NCBI RefSeq assembly: GCF_041270065.1
Contig: NZ_CP065958.1
Location: forward strand, 1,426,001 to 1,490,000
Source of the DNA: Streptomyces fradiae
Lineage (GTDB): Bacteria > Actinomycetota > Actinomycetes > Streptomycetales > Streptomycetaceae
DNA length: 64,000 nt
Direction of reading: 5' to 3'
The notes beneath the pieces are model-generated. The model had not been told where the DNA came from and ran no database searches. It was given only the letters and a program-made list of their open reading frames with translations. Both the position numbers and the translations under genes were made by a program. This document shows positions 42,078 through 50,822 of the stretch, piece by piece (within the stretch, counting starts at the first letter, position 1; every line of letters begins with the position of its first letter).

Positions 42078-44906
42078 TCAGCCCACCGAGCTGTAGGCCA
42101 CGACACCCCTCAGCAGGCTGTCGACCGCCTTGCGGGCGTTCTTCGCGACCGTGCTGTCCTCCCGCGGCGCCGCGGCCGCGATCTGGCCGAGCACGTCGAT
42201 GACCTGCTTGCACCAGCGCACGAAGTCACCGGCGGGCATCTCGGCCTCCCGCAGCACCTCGTCGAGCCCCTTGTCGGAGGCCCACTGGTAAGCGGCCCAG
42301 GCGAAGCCGAGGTCCGGCTCGCGCTGGCCGACGCCCTCCGCCTGGTGGAGCTTGAACTCCTCCTCCAGCGCGTCGAGCCGGCCCCAGATCCGCACCATCT
42401 CGCCCATCGCGACCTTCGCACGGCCCGTGGGCAGCTTCGGCGCGACGGCGTCGTCGGACTGCCGGGCCTCGAAGACCAGCGCCGAGGCGCAGGCGGCCAG
42501 TTCGGCCGGGCTCAGCCCCTCCCACACCCGCTCGCGCAGGCACTCGCTCGCCAGCAGGTCGAGCTCGCCGTAGAGCCGGGCCAGCCGCTTGCCGTGCTCG
42601 GTGACCTCGTCGGCCCGCAGATAGTCGAGCTCGGTGAGCAGGGCGACGATCCGGTCGAAGGTGCGCGCGATGGTGTTGGTGCGGCCCTCGATGCGCCGCT
42701 CCAGCTGCTTGGTGTCGCGCTGCAGCCGGTGGTAGCGCTCGGCCCAGCGGGCGTGGTCCTCGCGCTCGTCGCAGCCGTGGCAGGGGTGCGCCCGGATCGC
42801 GGTGCGCAGCCGGTTGATCTCGCGGTCGTCGGCCGCGGCCGAGCGGTGCTTGCGGTGCCGCTCCGGGTTGATGTGCCCGGCCTTGCTGCGCAGCGCGGAG
42901 GCGAGGTCGCGGCGGGACTGCGGGGAGCGCGGGTTGAAGGAGCGCGGGATGCGCATCCGCTCCAGGGGCTCCACCGGAACCGGGAAGTCGATCGAGGCGA
43001 GCCGCTTGACCTGCCGCTCGGCGGTGAGCACCAGCGGGCGCGGCCCGTCGTGGTGCTCGAAGCCGCGGTGCCCGTTGGTCCGGCCGGCCGGGACGCCGGG
43101 GTCGAGGACGAGGGCGAGGCCGGCGAACTTGCCGGTCGGCACATGGATGACGTCGCCGGGCTTGAGCCGCTCCAGGGAGGCCGCGGCCTGGGCGCGCCGC
43201 TGCGCGGCACCCTGCCGGGCCAGGTCGGTCTCGCGGTCCTTGAGCTCGCGGCGGAGCAGCGCGTACTCCTCGAAGTCCCCGAGGTGGCAGGTCATGCCCT
43301 CGCGGTAGCCCTGCAGGCCCTCCTCGTTCTTCTGGACCTGCCGGGAGATCCCGACGACCGAGCGGTCGGCCTGGAACTGTGCGAAGGAGGTCTCCAGGAG
43401 CTCGCGCGAGCGGTGCCGGCCGAACTGGTCGACCAGGTTGACCGCCATGTTGTACGAGGGCTTGAAGCTGGAGCGCAGCGGATACGTACGGGTGCCGGCG
43501 AGTCCGGCGAGGTGGCCGGGGTCCATGCCGCGCTGCCACAGCACGACGGCGTGGCCCTCGACGTCGATGCCGCGCCGGCCGGCCCGGCCGGTGAGCTGGG
43601 TGTATTCGCCGGGGGTGATGTCGGCGTGCTGCTCGCCGTTCCACTTGACCAGCTTCTCCAGGATCACGGAGCGGGCCGGCATGTTGATGCCGAGCGCCAG
43701 GGTCTCGGTGGCGAAGACGGCCTTGACGAGGCCGCGGACGAACAGCTCCTCGACGACCTCCTTGAAGGTCGGGAGCATGCCGGCGTGGTGCGCGGCGATG
43801 CCGCGCTCCAGGGCTTCCAGCCACTCGTAGTAGCCGAGGACGTGCAGGTCCTCGCTGGGGATGGCGGCGGTGCGCTCCTCGACGATCTCGCGGACCCGGC
43901 GGCGTCCCTCGTCGTCGTTGAGCCGGAGGCCCGCGTAGAGGCACTGCTGGACGGCGGACTCGCAGCCGGCCCGGCTGAAGATGAAGGTGATCGCGGGCAG
44001 CAGCCCCTCGGCGTCCAGGCGCTCGATGACCTCGGGCCGGCCGGGCGTCCAGATCCGGGAGCGGGCGCGCCGCTCGCGCTCGCGGTCGGCCTCGCGGACC
44101 ATCTTGCCGCGGCGCCGCTCGCGCGGGTTGTACGTGCGCGAGTTCTCGGTGCGGGCGAGGCGCAGCAGGTCGGGGTTGACCTCGCGGCGGGCGGAGCCGC
44201 GGCCGCCGTGGTCGGTCTCCTCCTCGAAGAGGTCGTACATCCGCCGGCCGGCGAGGACGTGCTGCCACAGCGGCACGGGGCGGCTCTCGGAGACGATGAC
44301 CTCGGTGTCGCCGCGGACGGTGTCGAGCCAGTCGCCGAACTCCTCGGCGTTCGACACGGTCGCGGAGAGCGACACCAGGGTCACGGACTCGGGGAGGTGG
44401 ATGATCACTTCCTCCCAGACGGCGCCGCGGAAGCGGTCGGAGAGGTAGTGCACCTCGTCCATCACCACATAGCCGAGGCCGGAGAGCGCCTGGGACCCCG
44501 CGTAGAGCATGTTGCGGAGGACCTCGGTGGTCATGACGATGATCGGGGCGTCCCCGTTGACACTGTTGTCGCCGGTGAGCAGGCCGACCTTGTCGTTGCC
44601 GTACCGCTTCACGAGGTCGGCGTACTTCTGGTTGGAGAGCGCCTTGATCGGCGTGGTGTAGAAGCACTTGCGGCCCTGCTGGAGGGCGAGGTGCACGGCG
44701 AACTCGCCGACGATGGTCTTGCCGGAGCCCGTGGGCGCGGCGACGAGCACGCCCTTGCCCGCCTCGAGGGCCTGGCAGGCCTCGATCTGGAAGGGGTCCA
44801 GACCGAAGTCGTACAACTCGCGGAAGGGGGCCAGCGCGGTCGCCTGGTCCGCGTTGCGCGCGCGGGCGGCGGCGTACGCCTCGGCTGGTGTGAGGTCCTC
44901 TGTCAT
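42078..44906 (-). CDS. helY: HelY-type DEAD/DEVH-box RNA helicase
   Basis: A 942-residue superfamily-2 helicase of the Ski2/Mtr4-like actinobacterial HelY group. The Walker A motif is VAAPTGSGKT, the II motif MDEVHYL, motif III SLSATVSN, motif V TETLALGIN, and motif VI QLTGRAGRRGID. The second half has the DSHCT-type C-terminal domain (LDALEEEFKLHQAEGV...). It probably unwinds RNA in turnover or processing; the role in Streptomyces is not settled. The ATG at 44906 (MTEDLTPAEAY) is the conserved start. The neighbour tatC lies 109 bp upstream, past a terminator. Confidence 0.93.
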   Translation of the reverse strand: MTEDLTPAEAYAAARARNADQATALAPFRELYDFGLDPFQIEACQALEAGKGVLVAAPTGSGKTIVGEFAVHLALQQGRKCFYTTPIKALSNQKYADLVKRYGNDKVGLLTGDNSVNGDAPIIVMTTEVLRNMLYAGSQALSGLGYVVMDEVHYLSDRFRGAVWEEVIIHLPESVTLVSLSATVSNAEEFGDWLDTVRGDTEVIVSESRPVPLWQHVLAGRRMYDLFEEETDHGGRGSARREVNPDLLRLARTENSRTYNPRERRRGKMVREADRERERRARSRIWTPGRPEVIERLDAEGLLPAITFIFSRAGCESAVQQCLYAGLRLNDDEGRRRVREIVEERTAAIPSEDLHVLGYYEWLEALERGIAAHHAGMLPTFKEVVEELFVRGLVKAVFATETLALGINMPARSVILEKLVKWNGEQHADITPGEYTQLTGRAGRRGIDVEGHAVVLWQRGMDPGHLAGLAGTRTYPLRSSFKPSYNMAVNLVDQFGRHRSRELLETSFAQFQADRSVVGISRQVQKNEEGLQGYREGMTCHLGDFEEYALLRRELKDRETDLARQGAAQRRAQAAASLERLKPGDVIHVPTGKFAGLALVLDPGVPAGRTNGHRGFEHHDGPRPLVLTAERQVKRLASIDFPVPVEPLERMRIPRSFNPRSPQSRRDLASALRSKAGHINPERHRKHRSAAADDREINRLRTAIRAHPCHGCDEREDHARWAERYHRLQRDTKQLERRIEGRTNTIARTFDRIVALLTELDYLRADEVTEHGKRLARLYGELDLLASECLRERVWEGLSPAELAACASALVFEARQSDDAVAPKLPTGRAKVAMGEMVRIWGRLDALEEEFKLHQAEGVGQREPDLGFAWAAYQWASDKGLDEVLREAEMPAGDFVRWCKQVIDVLGQIAAAAPREDSTVAKNARKAVDSLLRGVVAYSSVG

Positions 44907-44980
44907 CTTGTTGTCGAGCCTACCCGCCACCTCTGACAGTGACGCGATCTTTATCGGGCCGGCTGCCGGCCACCGCATGG

Positions 44981-45009
44981 GGGTCCCCCGGAGGAAGTCC
45001 GGGGGACCC
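44981..45009 (-). terminator. Terminator after tatC
   Basis: GGGTCCCCCGGA (44981-44992) and TCCGGGGGACCC (44998-45009) are perfect 12-bp arms with a 5-nt loop, seven bases beyond the tatC stop. Confidence 0.85.
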
Positions 45010-45015
45010 GCGCGA

Positions 45016-45963
45016 TCACGTGATGTCGTCGTAGCCGTTCAGCCGGTGCGACCGGGCGCCGTCCGACTCGCCGGTGGCCTGCTCGGGCAGGGCCCGGGCG
45101 GAGCCGACGCTCTCGACCTCGCCGACGGCCTCGGGGGTGAGGTCGAGGCTGGACGCCTCGTCGTCGTCGAGCTCGGCGTCGGGGTTGTTGCGCTGCCGGC
45201 GCTTGTCGTTGAGCAGCGAGAAGCCGACGGCCGCGAGGTAGAGCAGCGTGATCGGCCCGGCGAGGGCGAGCATGCCGACCGGGTCGGTGGTCGGGGTGAT
45301 GACGGCGCCGAAGACGAAGACGCCCATGATCACACCGCGCCACCAGCGGGCCATGCGCTTGCCGCTCAGCACTCCGGTGAGGTTGAGCATGACCAGCACG
45401 AGCGGCAGCTCGAAGGCGAGGCCGAAGACCAGCACCATGCGCAGGGTGAAGTCGAGGACGTCGGACAGCGACAGAATGTTGGCCGAGCCCTCGGGCGTGA
45501 GGCTGATGAGCACCTTCACGCTGATGGGGAGGATGAGGTACGCGAGGTAGGCGCCGGCCGCGAAGAGCGGGACCGCGGCGCCGACGAAGGCGTACGTGTA
45601 CTTCTTCTCGTGCTTGTGCAGGCCGGGCGCGACGAAGGCCCAGAGCTGATAGAGCCAGACCGGGCTCGCGACGACGAGGCCCGCCGTCAGGGAGAGCTGG
45701 ATGGTCGTGCTGAAGGGCGCCATCAGCGTGTTGAAGGAGACGATCGCGCAGTTGCCGCCGTCGCTGGTGACGCCGGGCCCGCACTTGGGCACCGACTTCG
45801 TCAGGAACACCATCAGCTGCTCGCTGTACGCGAGGGCGACGACGGTCACCGCGGCGATGGCCAGCAGGCCCTTCGCCATGCGGTTGCGGAGCTCACGCAG
45901 GTGCTCCACGAGGGGCATCCGGCCCTCGGGATCCTTCTCCTGCTTGCGGGCAGACTTGAGCAA
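45016..45963 (-). CDS. tatC: Sec-independent protein translocase TatC
   Basis: A 315-residue membrane protein with six expected helices. The signature MPLVEHLRELRNRM near the start and LYQLWAFVAPGLHKHEKKY are diagnostic of TatC, the receptor that recognises twin-arginine signals such as the one on the protein at 1-664. The last 60 residues are an acidic/polar cytoplasmic tail (DDDEASSLDLTPEAVGEVES). It is coded downstream of tatA with a 59-bp gap. The start is a TTG at 45963 with a GAGGA site. Confidence 0.97.
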   Translation of the reverse strand: MLKSARKQEKDPEGRMPLVEHLRELRNRMAKGLLAIAAVTVVALAYSEQLMVFLTKSVPKCGPGVTSDGGNCAIVSFNTLMAPFSTTIQLSLTAGLVVASPVWLYQLWAFVAPGLHKHEKKYTYAFVGAAVPLFAAGAYLAYLILPISVKVLISLTPEGSANILSLSDVLDFTLRMVLVFGLAFELPLVLVMLNLTGVLSGKRMARWWRGVIMGVFVFGAVITPTTDPVGMLALAGPITLLYLAAVGFSLLNDKRRQRNNPDAELDDDEASSLDLTPEAVGEVESVGSARALPEQATGESDGARSHRLNGYDDIT

Positions 45964-46022
45964 CCCACGTCCTCATCTCGTGCGGCGACCGCCGCGCTCG
46001 GCGGCGGCCGCGGCGGACCGGG

Positions 46023-46307
46023 TCAGCGCTTGGTGGAGTCGGTGGGCTCGGTCACCGGACGCGAGCTGGTCACGTCGCCGGGAGCGGCCTGGATGGTGCG
46101 CGGCGCGGCCTGGTCCTGGGAGGCGGGGGCAGGCGGGTCGGCGGGGGCGCTCTGCTGGTCGTCGGTCTTCATCGCCTTGGCCTCGCTCTTGAGGATGCGG
46201 GCCGACTTGCCGAGCGAACGCGCCATGTCCGGGAGCTTCTTGGCGCCGAACAGCAGGATGATCACGACGAGGATCAGAATGATCTCGGTGGGGCCGAGCC
46301 TACCCAT
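46023..46307 (-). CDS. tatA: Sec-independent protein translocase TatA
   Basis: A 94-residue pore-forming TatA. It has one membrane helix ([27 protein letters not shown]), where the [12 protein letters not shown] hinge and amphipathic helix are diagnostic, and a Pro/Ala/Gln-rich tail. It is the first gene of tatA-tatC. A tatB homologue is not present here, as is usual in Streptomyces. Confidence 0.96.
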   Translation of the reverse strand: MGRLGPTEIILILVVIILLFGAKKLPDMARSLGKSARILKSEAKAMKTDDQQSAPADPPAPASQDQAAPRTIQAAPGDVTSSRPVTEPTDSTKR

Positions 46308-46496
46308 AGCTGTTTACCTTCTTCACCGAGGCGACATTGGAGTGCGTGCTGCCCGGCCGGTCGGACATGCGTCCGGCCCTCCGCGCTGCTAGCGATCGTA
46401 ACCCGCAGGAGTAAACGGGCGGCAATGCCTGTGCATACTCGCCATTGCGTCCAGGACCGGCCGTCGCGGGTGCTCCCGGCCGGGCCCGGTACGAAG

Positions 46497-46694
46497 TCAG
46501 CGCAGGGTCTCGCCGGTTCGCGCGAGATCCGACGCGGCGCGCTCGAGATCCTCGGAGACCTCCTGGATCCGCTCTGTGGTGTGAGCCACTTGACGGCCGA
46601 GGCGCTGGGCCTCCAGGAACACCTTGATGCCGAGGACACCGAGGACGGCGATGCCGAGGAAGCCGAGGGCGACGGCGAGCATGGGCCAGAACAT
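46497..46694 (-). CDS. Small membrane-anchored coiled-coil protein
   Basis: A 65-residue protein: one N-terminal helix (FWPMLAVALGFLGIAVLGVLGI) and a short charged coiled coil (EAQRLGRQVAHTTERIQEVSEDLERAASDLART). It resembles DUF948-like small membrane proteins. Function unknown. It stands between tatA (189 bp downstream) and the zinc-ribbon gene on the same strand. Confidence 0.75.
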   Translation of the reverse strand: MFWPMLAVALGFLGIAVLGVLGIKVFLEAQRLGRQVAHTTERIQEVSEDLERAASDLARTGETLR

Positions 46695-46742
46695 GTGCCG
46701 AGCCTAGACGCTGCCCCGGGAACGCCGGCGGGCGGACGGCCC

Positions 46743-46988
46743 TCAGCCGGTGGTGTGCAGGCGCAGCGTGTTGACGCCGCCGCCGGTGAGCAGTTCGACG
46801 ATCCGCTCGCCGGCCGGTTTGCGTACGGCGCTGCCGCACTCGGGGCAGGTGAAGGAGTAGAAGGTGGTGCGGCGGCTGGCGCCGATGGCGAGCCGCAGGG
46901 CGCCGGCGGAGAGTTCGAAGCGCGAACGACAGTCGGGGCAGGCGGCCTTGAAGAGGACCGGGGCGACCGGCGCCGAAAGATCGGGCAT
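46743..46988 (-). CDS. Small zinc-ribbon protein
   Basis: An 81-residue protein with two Cys-x2-Cys knuckles (CPDCRSRFELSAGALRLAIG ... FTCPECGSAVRKPAGER), a single zinc ribbon similar to the FmdB type. The rest has no known motif. The ATG at 46988 has GAGGGAA nine bases before; an ATG at 46997 is in frame. Function unknown. Confidence 0.75.
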   Translation of the reverse strand: MPDLSAPVAPVLFKAACPDCRSRFELSAGALRLAIGASRRTTFYSFTCPECGSAVRKPAGERIVELLTGGGVNTLRLHTTG

Positions 46989-47145
46989 CACGGACATTTC
47001 CCTCAACACTCCCCACTGCGGTACGGGTACGGCTCTCGGCTCTCACTGGAAACAGCGCCCCGCGACCGCGGAACGTCACGTTCCCTCTACTGACTTCCCC
47101 CTGCGGACTTCCCCTACGGACGCCCGCGCTCCGCGGCGCCCCCGC

Positions 47146-48096
47146 TCAGCTCTCGTAGGCGGCCAGGGCGGCCGCGGCGGCCTCCCGGGCACTGTCCGCG
47201 AGCTCCTGCGGAGCGACGATCCGACCGTCGCTGCCGAGCCGCAGCGCGAGCCTCCGCAGCGAGGCGGGCGCCGGGGTGCGCAGCGTGATCCGCAACCCGC
47301 CGTCCGGCAGCTCCTCGGCCCGGTCGTGCGGGTAGTACTCGGCGACCCACCGACCGCCCGGCCCGACCTCGACCACGACCTCCGGGTCCTCGGCGGACGG
47401 CTGCACAAGCCCCTCCGACAGGTCCCGCAGCTCGATCTCCGGCGGCGCGGCGTGGTCGTCCAGAATCCGGATCTCGGCGACCCGGTCGAGCCGGAAGGTG
47501 CGGCGCGCCTCGGAGAGCCGGCACCACGCCTCCATGTACGTGTGGCCGACGGCGAAGAGCCGGATCGGGTCCACCTCGCGCTCGGTGAGCTCGTCGCGCG
47601 CGGGCGAGTAGTAGCGCAGCCACACGCGCCTGCGCTCGGAGATGGCCCGGTCGACCTCGGCGAAGACACCGCCCTCGGACTCGAAGGTCACCGAGAGCCG
47701 CGAGCTGGCCCCGGCCGCCTCGCCGGCCGCCGCCTCCAGCTTGGCGGTGGCACGGAGCAGCGCCTCACGGTCGCTCTCGCGCAGCCCCGGCAGGGTGGCC
47801 ACCGCGCGCGCCGCCACCAGCAGGGCGGTGGCCTCGTCGGCGGCCAGCCGCAGCGGCGCGGCGACGTCGTCGGGGTTGTGCCACCAGATGCGGTCCCCGT
47901 CGGTGTCGATGTCCAGGAGGTCGCCGCCCCGGAAGCTGGTGCCGCACATGGGCAGCACGTCGAGGTCCGAGATCAGCTCGTCCTCGGTGATCCCGAAGGC
48001 CCGGGCGACGTCGGCGACGTGCGCCCCGGGGCGCTCCCGGAGATACGTGACGAGGGAGAGCATGCGCCTCGTCTGGTCGATGGCGTTGGCGGCCAC
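47146..48096 (-). CDS. pafC: WYL-domain DNA-damage activator PafC
   Basis: A 316-residue WYL-domain regulator. The N-terminal helix-turn-helix reads DQTRRMLSLVTYLRERPGAHVADVARAFGITEDELISDLDVL. The WYL domain follows (RRVWLRYYSPARDELTEREVDPIRLFAVGHTYMEAWCRL), then the C-terminal WCX domain. With PafB it forms the PafBC heterodimer, which activates the LexA-independent DNA-damage regulon in actinobacteria. The GTG at 48096 is 16 bp after the pafB stop and GGAAGGA precedes it. Confidence 0.94.
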   Translation of the reverse strand: MAANAIDQTRRMLSLVTYLRERPGAHVADVARAFGITEDELISDLDVLPMCGTSFRGGDLLDIDTDGDRIWWHNPDDVAAPLRLAADEATALLVAARAVATLPGLRESDREALLRATAKLEAAAGEAAGASSRLSVTFESEGGVFAEVDRAISERRRVWLRYYSPARDELTEREVDPIRLFAVGHTYMEAWCRLSEARRTFRLDRVAEIRILDDHAAPPEIELRDLSEGLVQPSAEDPEVVVEVGPGGRWVAEYYPHDRAEELPDGGLRITLRTPAPASLRRLALRLGSDGRIVAPQELADSAREAAAAALAAYES

Positions 48097-48112
48097 GGTC
48101 GTTCCTTCCCCC

Positions 48113-49117
48113 TCAGCCCTTGGCGACGGCGCGCAGCCGGTCCACCACGTCGGCCCGCAGATCCGCGGGCTCCAGGACGACCGCGTCGGGCCCGAACTCG
48201 ACGAGCCAGGCGTCGAGGCCGTGCCCGTACGGGATCTCCAGCTCGTCCCAGCCGTCGGCGCCCTCGGTCACGGACAGCGCCCGGGACCGCAGCGGATAGC
48301 CGCAGCCGGCCCGCAGCCGGATCCGCGCGGAGCGGGTGGCGGTCTCCCCCGCCCAGCTCTCCACGGTCTCGCGGACGGTGACGACATCGGGCACGGGCGC
48401 GGTGAAGGCGCCGGCCCGGGAGCGGACCTTGCCGGTGATACGGGAGAGCCGGAAGACCCGCTCGGCGCCGCGGTCGCGGTCCCAGCCCGCCAGGTACCAG
48501 TGGCCGCGCCAGCACTCCAGGGTCCACGGCTCGACGTGCCGGGTCTCGGGGCGGGCGGCGGTGGCCTTGCGGTAGTCGAAGACGACCGGCCGGCGGTCGC
48601 GGCAGGCCAGCATCAGCGGCTCGAACGCGGCCTCGTGGACCGGGATGCGCGGCTCCAGGGCGCTGGCGTGCGCGTCGTACGCGTCCTCCGCCTCCGGCAT
48701 TCCGGCGGCCCGCAGCTTCTGCAGGGCGCCGCTGGCGGCGCCGGCGAGCCGGGCCTGCTGCCAGACCTTGGCGGCGAGGCCGAGGGCGGCGGCCTCCTCG
48801 GCGTCCAGGGTGATCGGGGGCAGCCGGTTGGAGTCGCGGCGGGCCAGGTAGCCGGTCTCGCCGTCGAGGTTCTCCACGGTCTCGATGACCAGGCCGAGCT
48901 CGCGCAGATCGTCCTTGTCGCGCTCGAACATGCGGTTGAAGGCGTCCTCGCCGCCACCGGAGCCCTGGCCGGGGCCGGACCCCGCGCCGTACCCCGGTCC
49001 GAAGGCCTCGACATAGGCCTCGATGGAGGACCGCAGCTCCCGCTTGCTCAGCGGGCGGCGCGTTCCGAGCAGGCACAGCGCAAGATTCATCAGCCGCTCG
49101 GCCTTGGCAATCGCCAT
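48113..49117 (-). CDS. pafB: WYL-domain DNA-damage activator PafB
   Basis: A 334-residue partner of PafC. The helix-turn-helix NLALCLLGTRRPLSKRELRSSIEAYV is followed by DAFNRMFERDKDDLRELGLVIETVEN, then the WYL domain (ACRDRRPVVFDYRKATAARPETRHVEPWTLECWRGHWYLAGWD) and the WCX domain. A Gly/Ser/Pro-rich insert (YGAGSGPGQGSGGGED) between helices is longer than in mycobacteria. It is the first gene of pafB-pafC and follows the FKBP gene after a terminator. Confidence 0.94.
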   Translation of the reverse strand: MAIAKAERLMNLALCLLGTRRPLSKRELRSSIEAYVEAFGPGYGAGSGPGQGSGGGEDAFNRMFERDKDDLRELGLVIETVENLDGETGYLARRDSNRLPPITLDAEEAAALGLAAKVWQQARLAGAASGALQKLRAAGMPEAEDAYDAHASALEPRIPVHEAAFEPLMLACRDRRPVVFDYRKATAARPETRHVEPWTLECWRGHWYLAGWDRDRGAERVFRLSRITGKVRSRAGAFTAPVPDVVTVRETVESWAGETATRSARIRLRAGCGYPLRSRALSVTEGADGWDELEIPYGHGLDAWLVEFGPDAVVLEPADLRADVVDRLRAVAKG

Positions 49118-49231
49118 CGACGCCCCGCACCCTCTTCTGCCGGATTGACTTCTCGGACGTCCGACCGTACCGCTCCGCGGTGTCCGGGCAAAAGCCGGGC
49201 CGGAACGCCGAGGACCGGGGCCGGAACGCGA

Positions 49232-49259
49232 AGGGCCCCCGCCAGGAGGCGGGGGCCCT
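49232..49259 (-). terminator. Terminator after the small FKBP gene
   Basis: AGGGCCCCCGCC (49232-49243) and GGCGGGGGCCCT (49248-49259), perfect 12-bp arms with a 4-nt loop, 33 bases beyond the FKBP stop. Confidence 0.85.
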
Positions 49260-49291
49260 CGGAACCACGACCGGTCCCGGTCGGCGCTCGG

Positions 49292-49672
49292 TCAGCGCTT
49301 GGTGACGCCCACGAGGTCGCAGACGAAGATCAGCGTCTCGCCCGGGGCGATGGCACTGCCGGCACCACGGTCGCCGTAGGCGAGGTGCGCGGGGATGACG
49401 AGCTGGCGGCGACCGCCGACCTTCATGCCCTGCACGCCCTGGTCCCAGCCCGCGATGACCCGACCGATACCCAGCTGGAAGTCCAGCGGGTTGCCACGGT
49501 TCCAGGAGGCGTCGAACTCTTCGCCGGTGGAGAAGGCCACACCCACGTAGTGGACCTTGACGAAGTCGCCCGCCTGGGCCACCTCGCCGTCGCCCTCCCA
49601 GATGTCCTTGATCTCCAGGTCGGCCGGCGGCTCGCCGCCCGGGAAGTCGACCTCGGGCTTCTCGATGCTCAC
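49292..49672 (-). CDS. FKBP-type peptidyl-prolyl isomerase, cytoplasmic
   Basis: A 126-residue single-domain FKBP. The core has KVHYVGVAFSTGEEFDASWNRGNPLDFQLGIGRVIAGWDQGVQGMKVGGRRQLVIPAHLAYGD, including the Asp, Trp and aromatic residues of the proline pocket (with Trp59-like W). No signal peptide. It catalyses cis-trans isomerisation of Xaa-Pro bonds and so helps folding. GTG start at 49672. It follows the lipoprotein FKBP gene by 92 bp on the same strand. Confidence 0.93.
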   Translation of the reverse strand: MSIEKPEVDFPGGEPPADLEIKDIWEGDGEVAQAGDFVKVHYVGVAFSTGEEFDASWNRGNPLDFQLGIGRVIAGWDQGVQGMKVGGRRQLVIPAHLAYGDRGAGSAIAPGETLIFVCDLVGVTKR

Positions 49673-49764
49673 TGCAGTGTGCTCCTCGTTACCGATGAAC
49701 CGCGCGGACGATGGCCCGCGCGACCCGGACAGTCTTTCATCCCCTCCGATCCGACGCTCGGGGA

Positions 49765-50703
49765 TCAGACCTTCGCCAGGATGTCGACGGCGAAGACCAG
49801 CGTGGAGTTCTTCGGGATGCCCTGCTTCTCCTGGTCGCCGAAGGCCTCCGACGGGGGCGCCACGATCAGGATCCGGCTGCCGACCTTCTTGCCGGCGATG
49901 CCGTCCTTCAGGCCCTTCAGGGTGAGCTGGCCGAGCGGGAAGTTGGCCGGCTTGCCCATGGTGTACGTCGAGTCGAAGACCTTGCCGTCCTTCCACAGGG
50001 CGGCGACGTAGTTCACGACGACCGTGTCCGTGTCCTTGACGACCTCGCCCTTGGACTCGAGCACGTAGTTGGAGACCAGCTTGGTCGGCGGGTCGACCTT
50101 GGGCACGGTCAGCGAGGGCTGCTTGCCGTCGGTGTTGACGCCCACCTTCGGCAGGTCCTTGTTGTCCTGCGCCACCTCGGTGCCGCTGGCGGACTTCGGG
50201 ATGGTCACCGCCTTGAGGATGTCGACCACGAAGACGAGCGTCGCGTTCGCCTTGATGTCGCCCTGGCCCTGCGCCCCGTAACCGAGCTCCGGCGGGATGC
50301 CGATCTCGACGCGGCTGCCGACCTTCTGGCCCTCCAGGCCCTTCTCCCAGCCCTGGATGACCTGGCCCTCGCCGAGCGTCACCGAGAACGGCTGCTTCCG
50401 GTCGAAGCTGTTGTCGAAGGGGGTGGTCTCGTCCCACTCCTGACCGAGGTAGTTCACCGAGAGCGCGTCGCCCTTCTTGGTGACCGCTCCGTCGCCCTCG
50501 CTGATCACGTTGACCTTGAGGGACTTGGGCGGGTCGCCCACGCCCTTCGAGAGGGTCGGCTTCTCGCCGAACTTCTCCCCCGCGGTGATGGCGGGAAGCC
50601 CGTTCTTCATCGAACCGGAATCGGAGCCCTTGTCGTCGCTGCCGCAGGCCGCTGTGGTGAGCAGCAGAAGCGGGACGACGAGCAGGCCGGCAAGTCGGCG
50701 CAC
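49765..50703 (-). CDS. Lipoprotein with two FKBP-type isomerase domains
   Basis: A 312-residue protein with a lipoprotein signal (VRRLAGLLVVPLLLLTTAAC, Cys at about 20), so it is anchored outside the membrane. It has two FKBP domains: the first at about 70-165 (VNYLGQEWDETTPFDNSFDRKQPFSVTLGEGQVIQGWEKGLEGQKVGSR), the second at about 220-312 (VNYVAALWKDGKVFDSTYTMGKPANFPLGQ). The second lacks the GW of the pocket and may be inactive. It probably helps fold exported proteins. The start GTG is at 50703. Confidence 0.92.
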   Translation of the reverse strand: MRRLAGLLVVPLLLLTTAACGSDDKGSDSGSMKNGLPAITAGEKFGEKPTLSKGVGDPPKSLKVNVISEGDGAVTKKGDALSVNYLGQEWDETTPFDNSFDRKQPFSVTLGEGQVIQGWEKGLEGQKVGSRVEIGIPPELGYGAQGQGDIKANATLVFVVDILKAVTIPKSASGTEVAQDNKDLPKVGVNTDGKQPSLTVPKVDPPTKLVSNYVLESKGEVVKDTDTVVVNYVAALWKDGKVFDSTYTMGKPANFPLGQLTLKGLKDGIAGKKVGSRILIVAPPSEAFGDQEKQGIPKNSTLVFAVDILAKV

Positions 50704-50765
50704 TAGTTCCTCAGATCTCAGACGGCACAGTAGTTGTCCCGACACTCTAGGGGACCGCCCTGTGA

Positions 50766-50806
50766 TGCACTCGGCCCCGCACGCCTGGCGTGCGGGGCCG
50801 AGTGCA
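50766..50806 (-). terminator. Terminator after pafA
   Basis: Perfect 19-bp arms (50766-50784 and 50788-50806) around a 3-nt loop: TGCACTCGGCCCCGCACGC and its complement. It is 17 bases past the pafA stop. Confidence 0.88.
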
Positions 50807-50822
50807 CGGACCGCCGTGCGTC

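Noticed and set aside
40821..44936. A 1371-codon open frame on the plus strand
   Set aside because: It lies antisense to the well-supported helY gene. The product has no recognisable domain and is rich in Ala/Gly/Val/Asp, as expected from a GC-rich shadow frame.
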